A stretch of DNA of 43,195 nt, from IMG/VR virus record IMGVR_UViG_3300020438_000078, positions 1 to 43,195 of that record. One strand, 5' to 3'. Positions 7,756-16,835 of the stretch are shown one piece after another. The notes under the pieces were generated by a model, which saw only the letters and a program-made list of their open reading frames with translations, was not told the origin of the DNA and did no database searches. The stretch is from a virus. The translations under genes and the position numbers were made by a program. The stretch's first letter is position 1, and each line of letters opens with the position of its first letter.

Positions 7756-9525
7756 CTACCCCTCACAAGCCAAACACCCTTCCTCATCCATGCTTTCAAA
7801 TATATACTGTCTTAAAGCTTCATCTGAAACAGTTTCTGCTCTTTTAATAGCTTCACTACGTAAATAGTATAGAGTTTTTACTTTCTTTTTCCATGCCATC
7901 ATATGTATAGCATGAAGTTCTTGTTTTGATACATTTGCGGGAAAGAATACATTTAAGGATTGACTTTGACAAATTTGTTCTTGCCTATCAGCTGCCATGT
8001 CAATAATCCATCTCTGGTCTATCTCTACAGCGGTCTTAAAGACATCTTTAGTCCACTCATCTAAAAAGTCAAGATGTTGTACTGAGCCATTATTAGTAAT
8101 AATACTCTTCCATACCTCATCTGTATCCTGATCCATCTCTTGAAGAACATGCTCAAGATACTCATTTTTTAAGAGAGAAGATCCTGATTTAGTTTTTTGC
8201 GTAAATGCATTAGCCCGATAAGGCTCAATGCTGGGGGAAGTATTGCCACAAATAATAGAACTGCTAGCATTAGGAGCCACAGCCAAAAGATGAGCGTTGC
8301 GAATACCGTAACCCATTCCATCAGGACACTCGCCCCGTTCCTCAGCCAACTGTTTAGTTGCATTTTCTGCCTCCGTTTTTATACGCCTGAACATCTGCAT
8401 ATTTTTGCCTTTAGCCACCGCACTTTCAAAAGGAATATTCTGCCGTTGTAAGTAAGCATGAAATCCCATTGCTCCAAGCCCTAGGCTTCTTTCTTGTTCT
8501 GCACTATATACTGCTTTTGCTAGTTCTGCTGGTGCATTTTCTACAAAATAAGTAATTACATTGTCCAGCATCCTAATTAAATCAGGAATAAACTGAGGAT
8601 TAGTACTCCATTCATCATATTCTTCTAGATTTACACTTGATAGGCAACATACTGCTGTTCTGTTTTCATCAGTTGCTAGTGTAATCTCGGAGCATAAATT
8701 AGAGTGATTTACTTTTAAACCCTTGTCTGCTTGACAGTTTGGTAAAGCACTTTGAACTGTATCACCAAACATGATATACGGCTCACCAGTTTCTACTCGG
8801 TTTTGTATTAGTTTTACCCACAAAGTTTTTGCAGAAACGGTTTTAGTAACTTTTCCTGTGTGTGGGTCAATTAAATCCCACGAATCATCGAAACCTGCCG
8901 TTCTAGTAGCATTTTCAATTATTTCCATGAACCTGTTGCTAACCACAACACCATGATGCAGATTAACAGACTTTCTATTAACATCGCCCCCTGTGGGCTT
9001 TCTAACATCGAGAAACTCTTCCACCTCTGGGTGAGATATATCCAAATATGCAGCATAACTGCCTCTCCTAGTTACTCCTTGCGAAAATGCTAGCATTTCT
9101 GCATCTACCACTTTCATGAATGGTATGACTCCTGTACTTTCTGAGCCATTTGACGTTTTTGATCCTACAGAGCGAATAGCTGACCAAGCCCCACCAACGC
9201 CACCGCCCACACTAGAAAGAAAAGCGTTCTCTGTGTAGTGACTTGTGATTCCTTGTCTGCTGTCCTCAACATAATTAAGAAAACAGCTAATAGGCAGCCC
9301 ACGGGTTGTTCCACCATTAGAAAGTATAGGAGTAGAAAACATAAACCAAAGTTTACTAGCATAGTCGTATAGTCTCTGTGCATGTGCTTCATTATCTGAA
9401 AACGCTTTTGCTGCACGTGCAAACGCATCTTGAGGCGAAGTTTCGCCTTCAATTAAGTATCTATCTTGTAAAGTTTTATGACTAAACTCTGAAAGATAAT
9501 TATCTCTTTTATAGTCAATTAACAC
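7756..9525 (-). CDS. nrdA: Ribonucleoside-diphosphate reductase class I, alpha subunit (short form)
   Basis: A 589-residue alpha subunit starting with GTG (GAGAGGA four bases upstream). Active-site residues are present: Cys81 (LPISCF), Asn276-Cys278-Glu280 (NLCSE) and Cys293 (AVCCLSSVNL), plus C-terminal redox cysteines 584 and 587 (CLAC). It reduces ribonucleotides with the NrdB radical. The chain begins almost directly at the catalytic domain and lacks the roughly 90-residue N-terminal ATP-cone of host NrdA. It should therefore lack dATP feedback inhibition at that site, as in several phage enzymes. It overlaps the exonuclease gene by 7 bp. Confidence 0.95.
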   Translation of the reverse strand: MLIDYKRDNYLSEFSHKTLQDRYLIEGETSPQDAFARAAKAFSDNEAHAQRLYDYASKLWFMFSTPILSNGGTTRGLPISCFLNYVEDSRQGITSHYTENAFLSSVGGGVGGAWSAIRSVGSKTSNGSESTGVIPFMKVVDAEMLAFSQGVTRRGSYAAYLDISHPEVEEFLDVRKPTGGDVNRKSVNLHHGVVVSNRFMEIIENATRTAGFDDSWDLIDPHTGKVTKTVSAKTLWVKLIQNRVETGEPYIMFGDTVQSALPNCQADKGLKVNHSNLCSEITLATDENRTAVCCLSSVNLEEYDEWSTNPQFIPDLIRMLDNVITYFVENAPAELAKAVYSAEQERSLGLGAMGFHAYLQRQNIPFESAVAKGKNMQMFRRIKTEAENATKQLAEERGECPDGMGYGIRNAHLLAVAPNASSSIICGNTSPSIEPYRANAFTQKTKSGSSLLKNEYLEHVLQEMDQDTDEVWKSIITNNGSVQHLDFLDEWTKDVFKTAVEIDQRWIIDMAADRQEQICQSQSLNVFFPANVSKQELHAIHMMAWKKKVKTLYYLRSEAIKRAETVSDEALRQYIFESMDEEGCLACEG

Positions 9526-10337
9526 GCAATCCTCTCCTCAATCTGTGCTATGTTATTTCCTCCTATAGCATCATCACAATACGATATTAAATCCATTAAT
9601 TCATAATTTTGAAGTATTCGTTCTCCGCAAGCATTTAATTCTTGTATATGCTTATACTTACTAGGAATGGGAAGAGAGTCGTAAATATTCATTGCATCGC
9701 CGTATGCAATAATTAAATCTTTAGCTCTCTTAGGTCCAATACCTGTAATGCCAGGAACATTATCTCCTTTATCGCCTGTTAGACATTTTAAGGAAATATA
9801 CTGCTCTGGGCTAACCTCATAGTGTTCATACCAATTCTGAATCCGTATTTCTTTTCTATTAACATAAGAAAATCTATTTACTTTTTCTTGAATTAGTAAA
9901 TCCCAGTCTCGGTCGCTTGATATTAACCAAACTTCTTCAAACCCATACTCGTCTTTATTTTTTACTAGATGTGCAGCAATATCATCTGCTTCTACTCCGT
10001 CAAAACGAAGTATAGGCCATTTTAACATATCTAAAGTGGCTTGATATTCTTCAAAAAATTCTTCAAACGCAATTTTTTCTTCTTCCGTCTGCGTAGCATA
10101 CTTATCTTTTCTATTTTGCTTATAATCAGGAAGTATGTCTTTACGATATCGGGAAGATCCGCCGTCTGCTGTAATTATTATATTATCACATTTATACGAG
10201 TCTGCAAGACTTTGTACTGTCTTTTCGTACTCATATCTAAAATCTGTTCTGCCCTGATGTTTCCATCGAAACGCTAAGTTAAGGGCATCAACTATTAGTG
10301 TTCCTGCTTTTCTCTGTGAATTAAAACTAAGTGCCAT
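9519..10337 (-). CDS. 5'-3' exonuclease / flap endonuclease
   Basis: A 272-residue protein of the FEN/PIN-like 5' nuclease family. Acidic metal-binding motifs are seen at TLIVDALNLAFR (about 13-24), ITADGGSSRYRKDILPDYKQNRK in two halves (about 56-77), DGVEADDIAAHL and SSDRDWDLL. A helix-hairpin-helix follows (LTGDKGDNVPGI, GIGPKRAKDLI). It would remove RNA primers or 5' flaps during phage DNA replication, as T4 RNase H and the PolA 5' nuclease do. The family A polymerase here has no 5' nuclease domain, so this gene likely supplies the activity. Confidence 0.92.
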   Translation of the reverse strand: MALSFNSQRKAGTLIVDALNLAFRWKHQGRTDFRYEYEKTVQSLADSYKCDNIIITADGGSSRYRKDILPDYKQNRKDKYATQTEEEKIAFEEFFEEYQATLDMLKWPILRFDGVEADDIAAHLVKNKDEYGFEEVWLISSDRDWDLLIQEKVNRFSYVNRKEIRIQNWYEHYEVSPEQYISLKCLTGDKGDNVPGITGIGPKRAKDLIIAYGDAMNIYDSLPIPSKYKHIQELNACGERILQNYELMDLISYCDDAIGGNNIAQIEERIAC

Positions 10338-10770
10338 TTATAAACCTTATTTCCTCATTAGTTAACCATGCTTCCGCAAGGCAGACATAACAATCTAAAT
10401 CGCTGATGTAAATATAATCTGTTTTTATTGGTTTATTCCCCGTAGTTGCATAAACTTTGGATCGATTATATTTAAAAAACAAAAGCGGTAGCTGACTAGC
10501 GTTTTCGGCCTGGCTTTTAATTTTCCTCCACCAGCGACCTAGATTGTTCGTTTTCTTTTGTGTTAATATTTTATCTGTTAAAGGAGTATCAGCGTAATTC
10601 TTTACTTCAATACAATAAATATTCTTTTCATTTGGAACGTACAAGTCTCCTTTCAAGTACTCTAACGCACCTGACAATGGTACACGTTCAAATTGAAGAT
10701 TAGTATGGTCTCTAAGTAAATCTCTAACTAAATACTCGCCTCTTGCTCCTTTCGCTCGACTATCAACCAT
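10327..10770 (-). CDS. PD-(D/E)XK nuclease, Holliday-junction-resolvase-like
   Basis: A 147-residue protein with the restriction-fold order: SRAKGARGEYLVRDLL with Glu12, then KGDLYVP with Asp42, then YCIEVKNY with Glu and Lys (E-x-K). The basic N-terminus KGARGE followed by FERVPLSGAL matches Hjc/RecB-like small nucleases. It probably resolves or trims recombination or replication intermediates, together with the SbcCD-like pair next to it. It overlaps the exonuclease start by 11 bp. The exact substrate cannot be read from the sequence. Confidence 0.8.
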   Translation of the reverse strand: MVDSRAKGARGEYLVRDLLRDHTNLQFERVPLSGALEYLKGDLYVPNEKNIYCIEVKNYADTPLTDKILTQKKTNNLGRWWRKIKSQAENASQLPLLFFKYNRSKVYATTGNKPIKTDYIYISDLDCYVCLAEAWLTNEEIRFINGT

Positions 10771-11016
10771 TTACTCAATCCAATCATCATTGGAATCGTC
10801 TATTCCTCCAAAAGTTAAATCGTCTAATGCTTCAAGTTTATCTTTGTATTCAGAAATTTTTCCTAGTTCTTCTTCTATTGTGGCGACCGTGTCAGGGTGT
10901 TCTGCTACTCCAACAGGGTTCTTTAAAAAGACCTTTGCATTAATTTCATGCTTACTAATTTGTCCTATTAAATACTTTCTCATACCGTCAATATATATCT
11001 TTGATTTTTTACTCAT
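10771..11016 (-). CDS. Small acidic phage protein of unknown function, 81 aa
   Basis: An 81-residue product starting MSKKSKIYIDGMRKYL, with a middle helix (TVATIEEELGKISEYKDKL) and an acidic C-terminus (FGGIDDSNDDWIE). It lies between the SbcC-like and PD-(D/E)XK genes and overlaps the SbcC-like stop by 4 bp, so it belongs to the recombination operon. Proteins of this size and position often bridge recombination factors, but no motif is recognised. Confidence 0.75.
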   Translation of the reverse strand: MSKKSKIYIDGMRKYLIGQISKHEINAKVFLKNPVGVAEHPDTVATIEEELGKISEYKDKLEALDDLTFGGIDDSNDDWIE

Positions 11017-12806
11017 TCTAACCTACTTATGTTTTCTTCTTTTACTACTTCTTTTTTATCGAGTAGTGGGTGAGTCCAACCGTGGGAAACTATGTAAGTG
11101 TTCAAATCTTCATTAAGAAGAACTTCTACTAGTTTCTCACGTCCTGTGTCATCTAATACTGCTATTACTTCATCCAAAAATAAAATGTTAAGCTTAGACT
11201 TTGAAATACTACTCATTAGCTTTCTTATGGCAATAAGAGTAGCTGTATTTACTCTTGCTAGCTCTCCTGAAGAAAGTGCGAGAATATCTACTATTTTGCC
11301 ATCGTCTTCGACTTGGACATTTAATTTATCGTTTGATACTACGAATTCAAGAGTAAACCTACCATCAGAAAGCTCCGCTAGATAGGTGTTCGCCAATTCT
11401 TCTAACTCTTTTACAAGATTTTCAATCTTGTAAGCTAACAAACCATTTGTACTGAAAGCTTTTTTTAATATTTCCAGATTCGACAGCAGAGCTTCCTGTT
11501 TTACAAAAACATCTTTAAACTCTCCAGACTCCTTTAAGAAGTTGTCTGTTTGCTCTTGTATTACTTGGATTCTGGTGTTGTGTCTTGTTCTTTTTTCATT
11601 TTCCTTTGCTGTGCTTTCCAACTGCTCTTTTCGTTGAAGTAGCTCAGCTCGAACGCTTGCCAACCTTTTTTCAAGCTGGTTTTGATCCAAAAGGGTACTT
11701 GGTAGGCTTTGATTAATGCTGCGATACAAGTCTGTCCAATCGCTTTCAAGCTTTTGACAACGCTCAAATTCACGATTGTTATCCTTAATCCGTCTAATTT
11801 CATTCTCAGTTTCTGCAATTTCTTTCTCCGCTTTTGTAGCTTTGCGTATCTCTGCTGCTACTAATGACTGTTTAAAAGTCGGGTCTACTGGTTGTTCACA
11901 AGTAGGGCAAGTATCTCCCAATTTTTTTAGCTTTACTAAAAGGCGTTGAGACCCCGCTACGACTTGTGAGTGTGTTCCTATCTCAGCCTGTAAATCATCA
12001 TATGAGACTTTTTTAGTTATTTCACAATTTTGTGCTTCTTGTAAATTAATTTGACCAAGTAAGTCTTTCAGTTGGTTATTTTTTGAGATTTTTTTATTTT
12101 TTTCCGAAATATTTTCAATTTCTTTCGTAAGGTGATGGAATTCTTTCTCTTCTTCATCCGTCGAAATTTCTAAATTTAACATTGGAAGTATATTGGTATC
12201 CCCCAATTTGTTATCTTCCAACCATTTTTCAATGGTATCAAGCTTTGCTTGAATTCCATTAATTTCTAAAGAAGTCTTTCTTGCTTCTTCTTTAAAAATA
12301 TCAAATAACTCTACATAATTTTCTAAATGCAATAAATCAATTAAAAACTTTTTTCTATTTGTATCTGTTGCAGTAAGAAACTGTAAACTAGCATTTGTAC
12401 TTTGGTATACTAATTGAGAAAAAGTTTTAAAATCAACTCCAATAACTTCTTGAATTGTCTTATAAGTATTAGTAGCTGTATGACTGGAAATATCTTCTCC
12501 GTTCTTTTCTAGCTTAACTTTAATACTATTTTTTCTATCAACACTTACAGCATATGTATCATCATCTTTTGTAAAGGTTAAATTTATATTGTAACCTTTA
12601 CCAATATATCTATTTGGAATATCTGCTTTTTTGATTCCTTTGGAATTTTTATTATACAAAACCTCCTCTATAATTAAAGGTATAGAGGATTTTCCTGTAC
12701 CGTTTGTTCCAATGATTTGAGTTACAGTATTATTATCTAATATTAACTCATTGTCAGAACCATAACTAAAACAATTATTCCACTGTAGCTGTTTTAGAGT
12801 AATCAT
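11013..12806 (-). CDS. SbcC/Rad50-like recombination nuclease ATPase subunit (gp46-like)
   Basis: A 597-residue ABC-type ATPase. Walker A is GTNGTGKS (33-40). A long coiled-coil region follows, with a zinc-hook CPTCEQPV near the middle, then a second coil. The signature is ALSSGELARVN, and Walker B is LNILFLDEV. The order matches Rad50/SbcC and T4 gp46, which act with an SbcD/Mre11 subunit to resect DNA ends for recombination. It overlaps the nuclease gene by 32 bp, so the subunits are co-translated. It is shorter than bacterial SbcC (about 1000 aa) but like T4 gp46 (560 aa). Confidence 0.93.
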   Translation of the reverse strand: MITLKQLQWNNCFSYGSDNELILDNNTVTQIIGTNGTGKSSIPLIIEEVLYNKNSKGIKKADIPNRYIGKGYNINLTFTKDDDTYAVSVDRKNSIKVKLEKNGEDISSHTATNTYKTIQEVIGVDFKTFSQLVYQSTNASLQFLTATDTNRKKFLIDLLHLENYVELFDIFKEEARKTSLEINGIQAKLDTIEKWLEDNKLGDTNILPMLNLEISTDEEEKEFHHLTKEIENISEKNKKISKNNQLKDLLGQINLQEAQNCEITKKVSYDDLQAEIGTHSQVVAGSQRLLVKLKKLGDTCPTCEQPVDPTFKQSLVAAEIRKATKAEKEIAETENEIRRIKDNNREFERCQKLESDWTDLYRSINQSLPSTLLDQNQLEKRLASVRAELLQRKEQLESTAKENEKRTRHNTRIQVIQEQTDNFLKESGEFKDVFVKQEALLSNLEILKKAFSTNGLLAYKIENLVKELEELANTYLAELSDGRFTLEFVVSNDKLNVQVEDDGKIVDILALSSGELARVNTATLIAIRKLMSSISKSKLNILFLDEVIAVLDDTGREKLVEVLLNEDLNTYIVSHGWTHPLLDKKEVVKEENISRLE

Positions 12807-13725
12807 TAAAAGTTCCTATAATACTGGATATTTTTGATTTAGGAAGCTCTAGTATATATTCTAAATATTCTGCTAGTTCTTCACTTACTGTCATTTCTTT
12901 ATCTAAAACTAGAGTTGCTTCAGTACTTCGTTTTACAACTTTCTTGTCTAAAAGCTCTGAATTTTTTACTTGTGAAAGGTCTTGAATGTCTCCTTCCAGT
13001 TCATAAATAGTATGATGATAATCACTAGGTATCATCTTATCAGGATTATCAACTGTTTTTCGTAAAAGTTGGGGTAAGTCAAACTTATACCACTTCCAAT
13101 TAAAGTTTTCATCAATTAACAAGTATCCTGTTTCTACCTCGTTTCTATGAAAGGAGGTAGTCATTGGGCTACCTGGGTACACGATATTTTTTTGAGTATT
13201 ACTATGTGCGTGTAAATCCCCTGCTAATACTATTGGGAAATCTTTTAATAGCTCCAAGTCAATTTCTGGTTTTACATGAGGAGGGATTTCACCTCTAACG
13301 TGTGTAAATAGGGGGAGCTTTTTATTAATATTCTTAAATATGTTTTTCTTGTGAAGGTCACAATAAGGTAGAATAGTAAAGTCTTCATACTCTCCTAATT
13401 CGTCTACAATGAATACTAATTTGTTTATATCCCTTGTTACTTCTTTAAGCTGAGAGAAAAAAGTTTTATTCTTTTTTGTAGCTTCATGGTTCCCATCATA
13501 TATTATAGTAGGAATTTTCACATTAGATACAAATGAGAAGTATAGCTCTAATTCTTCCATAGTCGGAAGACGATCAAAAAGATCGCCTCCGATTATGTGG
13601 GTTGTGCAACGAGATTCTATTTCAGATATTTGGTGAAAAAATTCTTTATATCTTTTCTTTGCCCATTGAACTGGGACATTCTTCTGCCCCAGTTTTAAGT
13701 GCCAATCTGCTGTAAATAAAATCAC
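12775..13725 (-). CDS. SbcD/Mre11-like recombination nuclease subunit (gp47-like)
   Basis: A 316-residue metallophosphoesterase. Motifs in order: FTADWHL (D6, H8), GGDLFDR, YDGNHE, and ILPYCDLH followed by FTHVRGE and LAGDLHAHS, giving the Asp/His/Asn set of the Mre11 di-metal site. The C-terminal part would cap the ATPase subunit. It works with the adjacent SbcC-like protein in end processing. The small overlap with the SSB gene upstream keeps the module in one operon. Confidence 0.92.
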   Translation of the reverse strand: MILFTADWHLKLGQKNVPVQWAKKRYKEFFHQISEIESRCTTHIIGGDLFDRLPTMEELELYFSFVSNVKIPTIIYDGNHEATKKNKTFFSQLKEVTRDINKLVFIVDELGEYEDFTILPYCDLHKKNIFKNINKKLPLFTHVRGEIPPHVKPEIDLELLKDFPIVLAGDLHAHSNTQKNIVYPGSPMTTSFHRNEVETGYLLIDENFNWKWYKFDLPQLLRKTVDNPDKMIPSDYHHTIYELEGDIQDLSQVKNSELLDKKVVKRSTEATLVLDKEMTVSEELAEYLEYILELPKSKISSIIGTFNDYSKTATVE

Positions 13726-14348
13726 CCTACATTAAACTCCGCTTCAAGAGTTTCATCAACTTCATTAGTATCTGATTGACGAATTTCATCAAGAAGAGAC
13801 TTCTGTGCATCAGGGGTAGGACGGGGCATTACGTCGTCCATAGACTTGAGATCAGCTACAAGAGCTGCATCTGCGTCGCTGAGTGCACTAGGCTTGCACT
13901 TTAAAGGCTGAAGCTGGTACTCTACATTATAAGGAAGAGGGCCAGTCTTTACTCTTTTGAACTTAATATCCCAGCCAGTTTCGACATCAGTAGGATCACC
14001 CAAATCTTCTGCTGCAGTTATAATTTGCTCCCACAGCTTCTTCTTTAGATTTACAACTTTTACTTCACCGTTGTCTATACACTGAGTTGCATAGCTCCAA
14101 CCACACTTGAGGTCGGGGTAGTATTCACGAACCCAATCCTTCTCTTTGTTGTTGAACGCTTCTGCGTTGCGGTCAAAAGATAAACACTCTAAAGGAATGT
14201 TCTTATCGTTTTTGCCCTTTATCCAGTAAACATAGCGAGCAAGAATGTCGCCACACAGACGAAAAGAGTTATCTCCGTCTTTGTACTGAAAAGTGCTAAT
14301 TGAGGTTTTTTGAGCAGAACCTTTCTGCTGATTAAATGATATTGCCAT
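13722..14348 (-). CDS. Single-stranded DNA-binding protein-like
   Basis: A 208-residue protein with start ATGGCAATATCA at 14348. A GGAG site lies 9-12 bp upstream, and the ATG is only one base after the previous stop, so a longer start at 14378 is less likely. The middle contains an OB-like strand pattern (FRLCGDILARYVYWIKG, LKCGWSYATQCIDNGEVKVVNLKK). The tail is strongly acidic (ETLEAEF), the hallmark of phage and bacterial SSBs that recruit partners. Position between the recombination nuclease and helicase genes supports a replication/recombination SSB role. Confidence 0.75.
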   Translation of the reverse strand: MAISFNQQKGSAQKTSISTFQYKDGDNSFRLCGDILARYVYWIKGKNDKNIPLECLSFDRNAEAFNNKEKDWVREYYPDLKCGWSYATQCIDNGEVKVVNLKKKLWEQIITAAEDLGDPTDVETGWDIKFKRVKTGPLPYNVEYQLQPLKCKPSALSDADAALVADLKSMDDVMPRPTPDAQKSLLDEIRQSDTNEVDETLEAEFNVG

Positions 14349-14349
14349 T

Positions 14350-14751
14350 TTAATGTTTCTCCGTTGGGGCTTCTTCATATAAAAAGCAAAGTTGATCGCC
14401 TTTTACTTGAAGTAGACTATGATTGTTTAAAAATATAAAAGGATCTATTGGTAAATGCAATATATCCAATGTTGTTTTACCGTTGGCTTTATATTCTGCA
14501 TAGGAGCGTAGACTTGCCATCGCTACATATATACAAACATCTTTATAGCCGTATTGGTACGTATTATATAAAAGAACGTCAGGGTGAAGTAAAAAAGACC
14601 CCCCTCTAAAATCGGTGTTGGAATACTTATAAATTCGATCAAAACGATTATTAGGGATTTGCTTTTCCACTATCATTTTTAAGACTACCACCATCTCTGA
14701 TGCGTTGCCGTTGCATGTTTCAAAGATTTTTGTCCAATTATATAGAAGCAT
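14350..14751 (-). CDS. Unknown phage protein upstream of the SSB gene
   Basis: A 133-residue product starting MLLYNWTKIFETCNG, with a conserved-looking core (IVEKQIPNNRFDRIYKYS, DFRGGSFLLHPDVLLYN) and a second half with VAMASLRSYAEYKANG. No catalytic motif is seen. The ATG at 14751 directly abuts the -10 hexamer of the promoter at 14752-14780. A transcript from that promoter would begin inside the reading frame. Either the gene is translated from read-through RNA of the helicase gene, or translation uses a later start such as Met20. Confidence 0.75.
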   Translation of the reverse strand: MLLYNWTKIFETCNGNASEMVVVLKMIVEKQIPNNRFDRIYKYSNTDFRGGSFLLHPDVLLYNTYQYGYKDVCIYVAMASLRSYAEYKANGKTTLDILHLPIDPFIFLNNHSLLQVKGDQLCFLYEEAPTEKH

Positions 14752-14780
14752 ATTATATCAAAAAATGAAGCTCTTGTCAA
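14752..14780 (-). promoter_or_regulatory. Sigma70-type promoter, minus strand
   Basis: On the minus strand TTGACA (14780-14775), a 17-bp spacer and TATAAT (14757-14752). It is preceded by AAATAGTTC, part of the A-rich upstream block shared by the other promoters in this genome. It directs transcription toward the SSB and SbcCD-like genes. Confidence 0.85.
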
Positions 14781-14791
14781 GAACTATTTTT

Positions 14792-16075
14792 TTAAAGTTC
14801 CTGTATGTTGTAACCCTGTTTCATGTAGTATCCTACCCTATTACCAGCCTGCCTTCGAGCCGTGTTTCCTTTTAGTTGTATATCTACTACTACAGGATCT
14901 CGTTTACCTTCTTTCTTTCTTATAACTCTACCTATTAACTGTGTTAATAAGGGTTCGTTATTTACGGGGGTAGCTAAAATTAGACAGCTAAGATCATCTA
15001 AAGAGATACCTTCTGAGAATATTGCTTGAGTACCAAACAGAATATTTGCCTTTCCATCCGTAATTTTAGACATAAGGGTTTGTCTTTCTTCATGCGGTAC
15101 CTCACCCGTAACACAAATTGCTTTATCACCTGCCAGTTCGGCGCAGACCTGCAAAAAATGCACTCGATCACTTACTACTAACACCTTATGGCCTTTGGTA
15201 GCCAAACCAGCGGCTAAAAGTGCAACGGTATGAATATATTCCTCATTATAAGCTAACTGTGTTACTTTATTAGCCCACGGAATATTACTCCCATCCATAA
15301 ATCGTATTTCAGACCTATGAATTAGAATCTTTGGAGTCATATAGTTTTCTTTTGGGGGTTTTAGAACTTTTTGTCCAAAATAATCCCTAAATACTACATG
15401 CTTTCCATCTTTTCTTTCTATTGTGCCTGATAATCCTATCTTATATCTTGCATAGTTGGAATCAATTACTTTAGAAAACGTTGGAGACGAGACATGATGC
15501 ATTTCATCCAATATGCATGTTCCGAATTCTTTACGTATATCTGCAATGCGACGGTACAAACTTTGAGTGTTCCCAATAACCACAGGACTGCTAATATCAA
15601 ACCTACCGCTTCCAATAATGCCTGGTTCAAATCCATATACTTTTTTTACCTCTTTTGCCCACTGATTTCTTAGAGGGACCGTATGCACAATTATAAGAGT
15701 TTTTTGTTTTAGTTTACCAGCAATCGCAAGACCTGTAAAAGTCTTTCCCCAACTGACCCAAGCGTTTATTATACAGTTGTCTTCGATATCGTCAAAAACA
15801 TCCTGTTGGCTTTGTCGTAAAGGGAACTTAAATTCTGGAAATTCCACTGGTGACTCAATCCTTTTATCGACTATTTCATAATCTTTTGGGATTAAATCCG
15901 TACGCCCAATAGGTATACTAACTAAGTTACTACGAATGCGTGCCATATTCTTAATAACTACAGGAGGATCCTTTGGGTTGTACGAAGGAATAGTATAAGT
16001 TAGTTCTTTGCTTAAAACTTCCTTATATTTATCCGTTACTTCCAAATAAATGCGATTGCTAATAACTGCTTTCAT
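14792..16075 (-). CDS. Superfamily 2 DNA helicase, UvsW/XPB-like
   Basis: A 427-residue SF2 helicase. Motif I is NAWVSWGKTFTG (Lys111), motif II is LDEMHH (DEAH-like), and motif III is LSGTIERKDG. The second RecA domain has VVSDRVHFL, a GTQAIFSEGISLDDL stretch and motif VI QLIGRVIRKKEGKRDP. A Q-motif-like FPLRQSQQDVFDDI precedes motif I. The order matches T4 UvsW, which drives branch migration and replication-fork rescue. It overlaps the small upstream membrane gene by ATGA. Confidence 0.92.
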   Translation of the reverse strand: MKAVISNRIYLEVTDKYKEVLSKELTYTIPSYNPKDPPVVIKNMARIRSNLVSIPIGRTDLIPKDYEIVDKRIESPVEFPEFKFPLRQSQQDVFDDIEDNCIINAWVSWGKTFTGLAIAGKLKQKTLIIVHTVPLRNQWAKEVKKVYGFEPGIIGSGRFDISSPVVIGNTQSLYRRIADIRKEFGTCILDEMHHVSSPTFSKVIDSNYARYKIGLSGTIERKDGKHVVFRDYFGQKVLKPPKENYMTPKILIHRSEIRFMDGSNIPWANKVTQLAYNEEYIHTVALLAAGLATKGHKVLVVSDRVHFLQVCAELAGDKAICVTGEVPHEERQTLMSKITDGKANILFGTQAIFSEGISLDDLSCLILATPVNNEPLLTQLIGRVIRKKEGKRDPVVVDIQLKGNTARRQAGNRVGYYMKQGYNIQEL

Positions 16076-16155
16076 TTACGCCTACTAACTGCAAATAAAA
16101 ATAGTGCTGTTAGACCTATGGTAGTACCTATTACTACCCATCCTGTTACTGGCAT
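16072..16155 (-). CDS. Very small single-span membrane protein, 27 aa
   Basis: A 27-residue frame with an excellent GGAGG site six bases before its ATG. It overlaps the end of the PhoH-like gene by 10 bp and the helicase start by ATGA. The product MPVTGWVVIGTTIGLTALFL is one transmembrane helix with a basic C-terminus (SRRK). The strong ribosome-binding site and double overlap argue for real translation. Function is unknown. Confidence 0.7.
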   Translation of the reverse strand: MPVTGWVVIGTTIGLTALFLFAVSRRK

Positions 16156-16835
16156 GAATTACCTCCATATGTGCCCTCGATTTTTTGTTTAGCTAAAATA
16201 TATTCTTTTACAAAACCGCTTCGTACTATATCCGTTACATCAAACTCTATTGACTCGAATGAACCCATCTTTTCCAGTATTCTTAGGAAGGATTTTAATC
16301 CATTTTGCTTTAAGTCTGCTTGTTGAAAATCCCCACAGAATATAACTCTACAGTTCTCCCCTACTCGCGTTATAATAGAATCCAACTCATGAAAAGACAT
16401 ATTTTGGCACTCATCTATTAAAATAACTGCATCTCTTAATGTAACTCCTCTAATAAAAGATGTAGTCATAAAGTTTACTAAACCTTTAGTTGTTAGTACT
16501 TGGTATGCATCGCCTCGTGAAAATAATTCAATCGAAATATCTTTATAAGGTTCCTCATATACCGAAGTTTTTTCTTTTTCATTCCCAGGAAGAAACCCTA
16601 AGTCTCTCGTTGGGACTGCACTTCTTATTATTACTAGCTTCTCGAACATATTTTTAATCATATCATCAAAAGCTAAATAGCAGGATATGAAGGTTTTTCC
16701 TGTCCCTGCTACTCCATGCAGTACTAGGTGTTTCTCGCTATCAAAAGCTTTTACTTGATTTTGTGTTAAAGGTTCTATTTCCTCTAGGACTAAACTAGCC
16801 CCTTGTAGAGTTTTACTTCTTTTTCCCATAGGCAT
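16146..16835 (-). CDS. PhoH-like P-loop ATPase
   Basis: A 229-residue PhoH-like protein. Walker A is HGVAGTGKT (about 39-47). The PhoH hallmark RSAVPTRDLGFLPGNEKEK follows, then ILIDECQNMS (Walker B) and FCGDFQQADL. PhoH-like ATPases are common in marine phages. They were linked to phosphate starvation, but related proteins couple an ATPase to RNA metabolism, so the role is not settled. The start ATG directly follows the upstream stop (TAAATG). Confidence 0.92.
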   Translation of the reverse strand: MPMGKRSKTLQGASLVLEEIEPLTQNQVKAFDSEKHLVLHGVAGTGKTFISCYLAFDDMIKNMFEKLVIIRSAVPTRDLGFLPGNEKEKTSVYEEPYKDISIELFSRGDAYQVLTTKGLVNFMTTSFIRGVTLRDAVILIDECQNMSFHELDSIITRVGENCRVIFCGDFQQADLKQNGLKSFLRILEKMGSFESIEFDVTDIVRSGFVKEYILAKQKIEGTYGGNSCQ

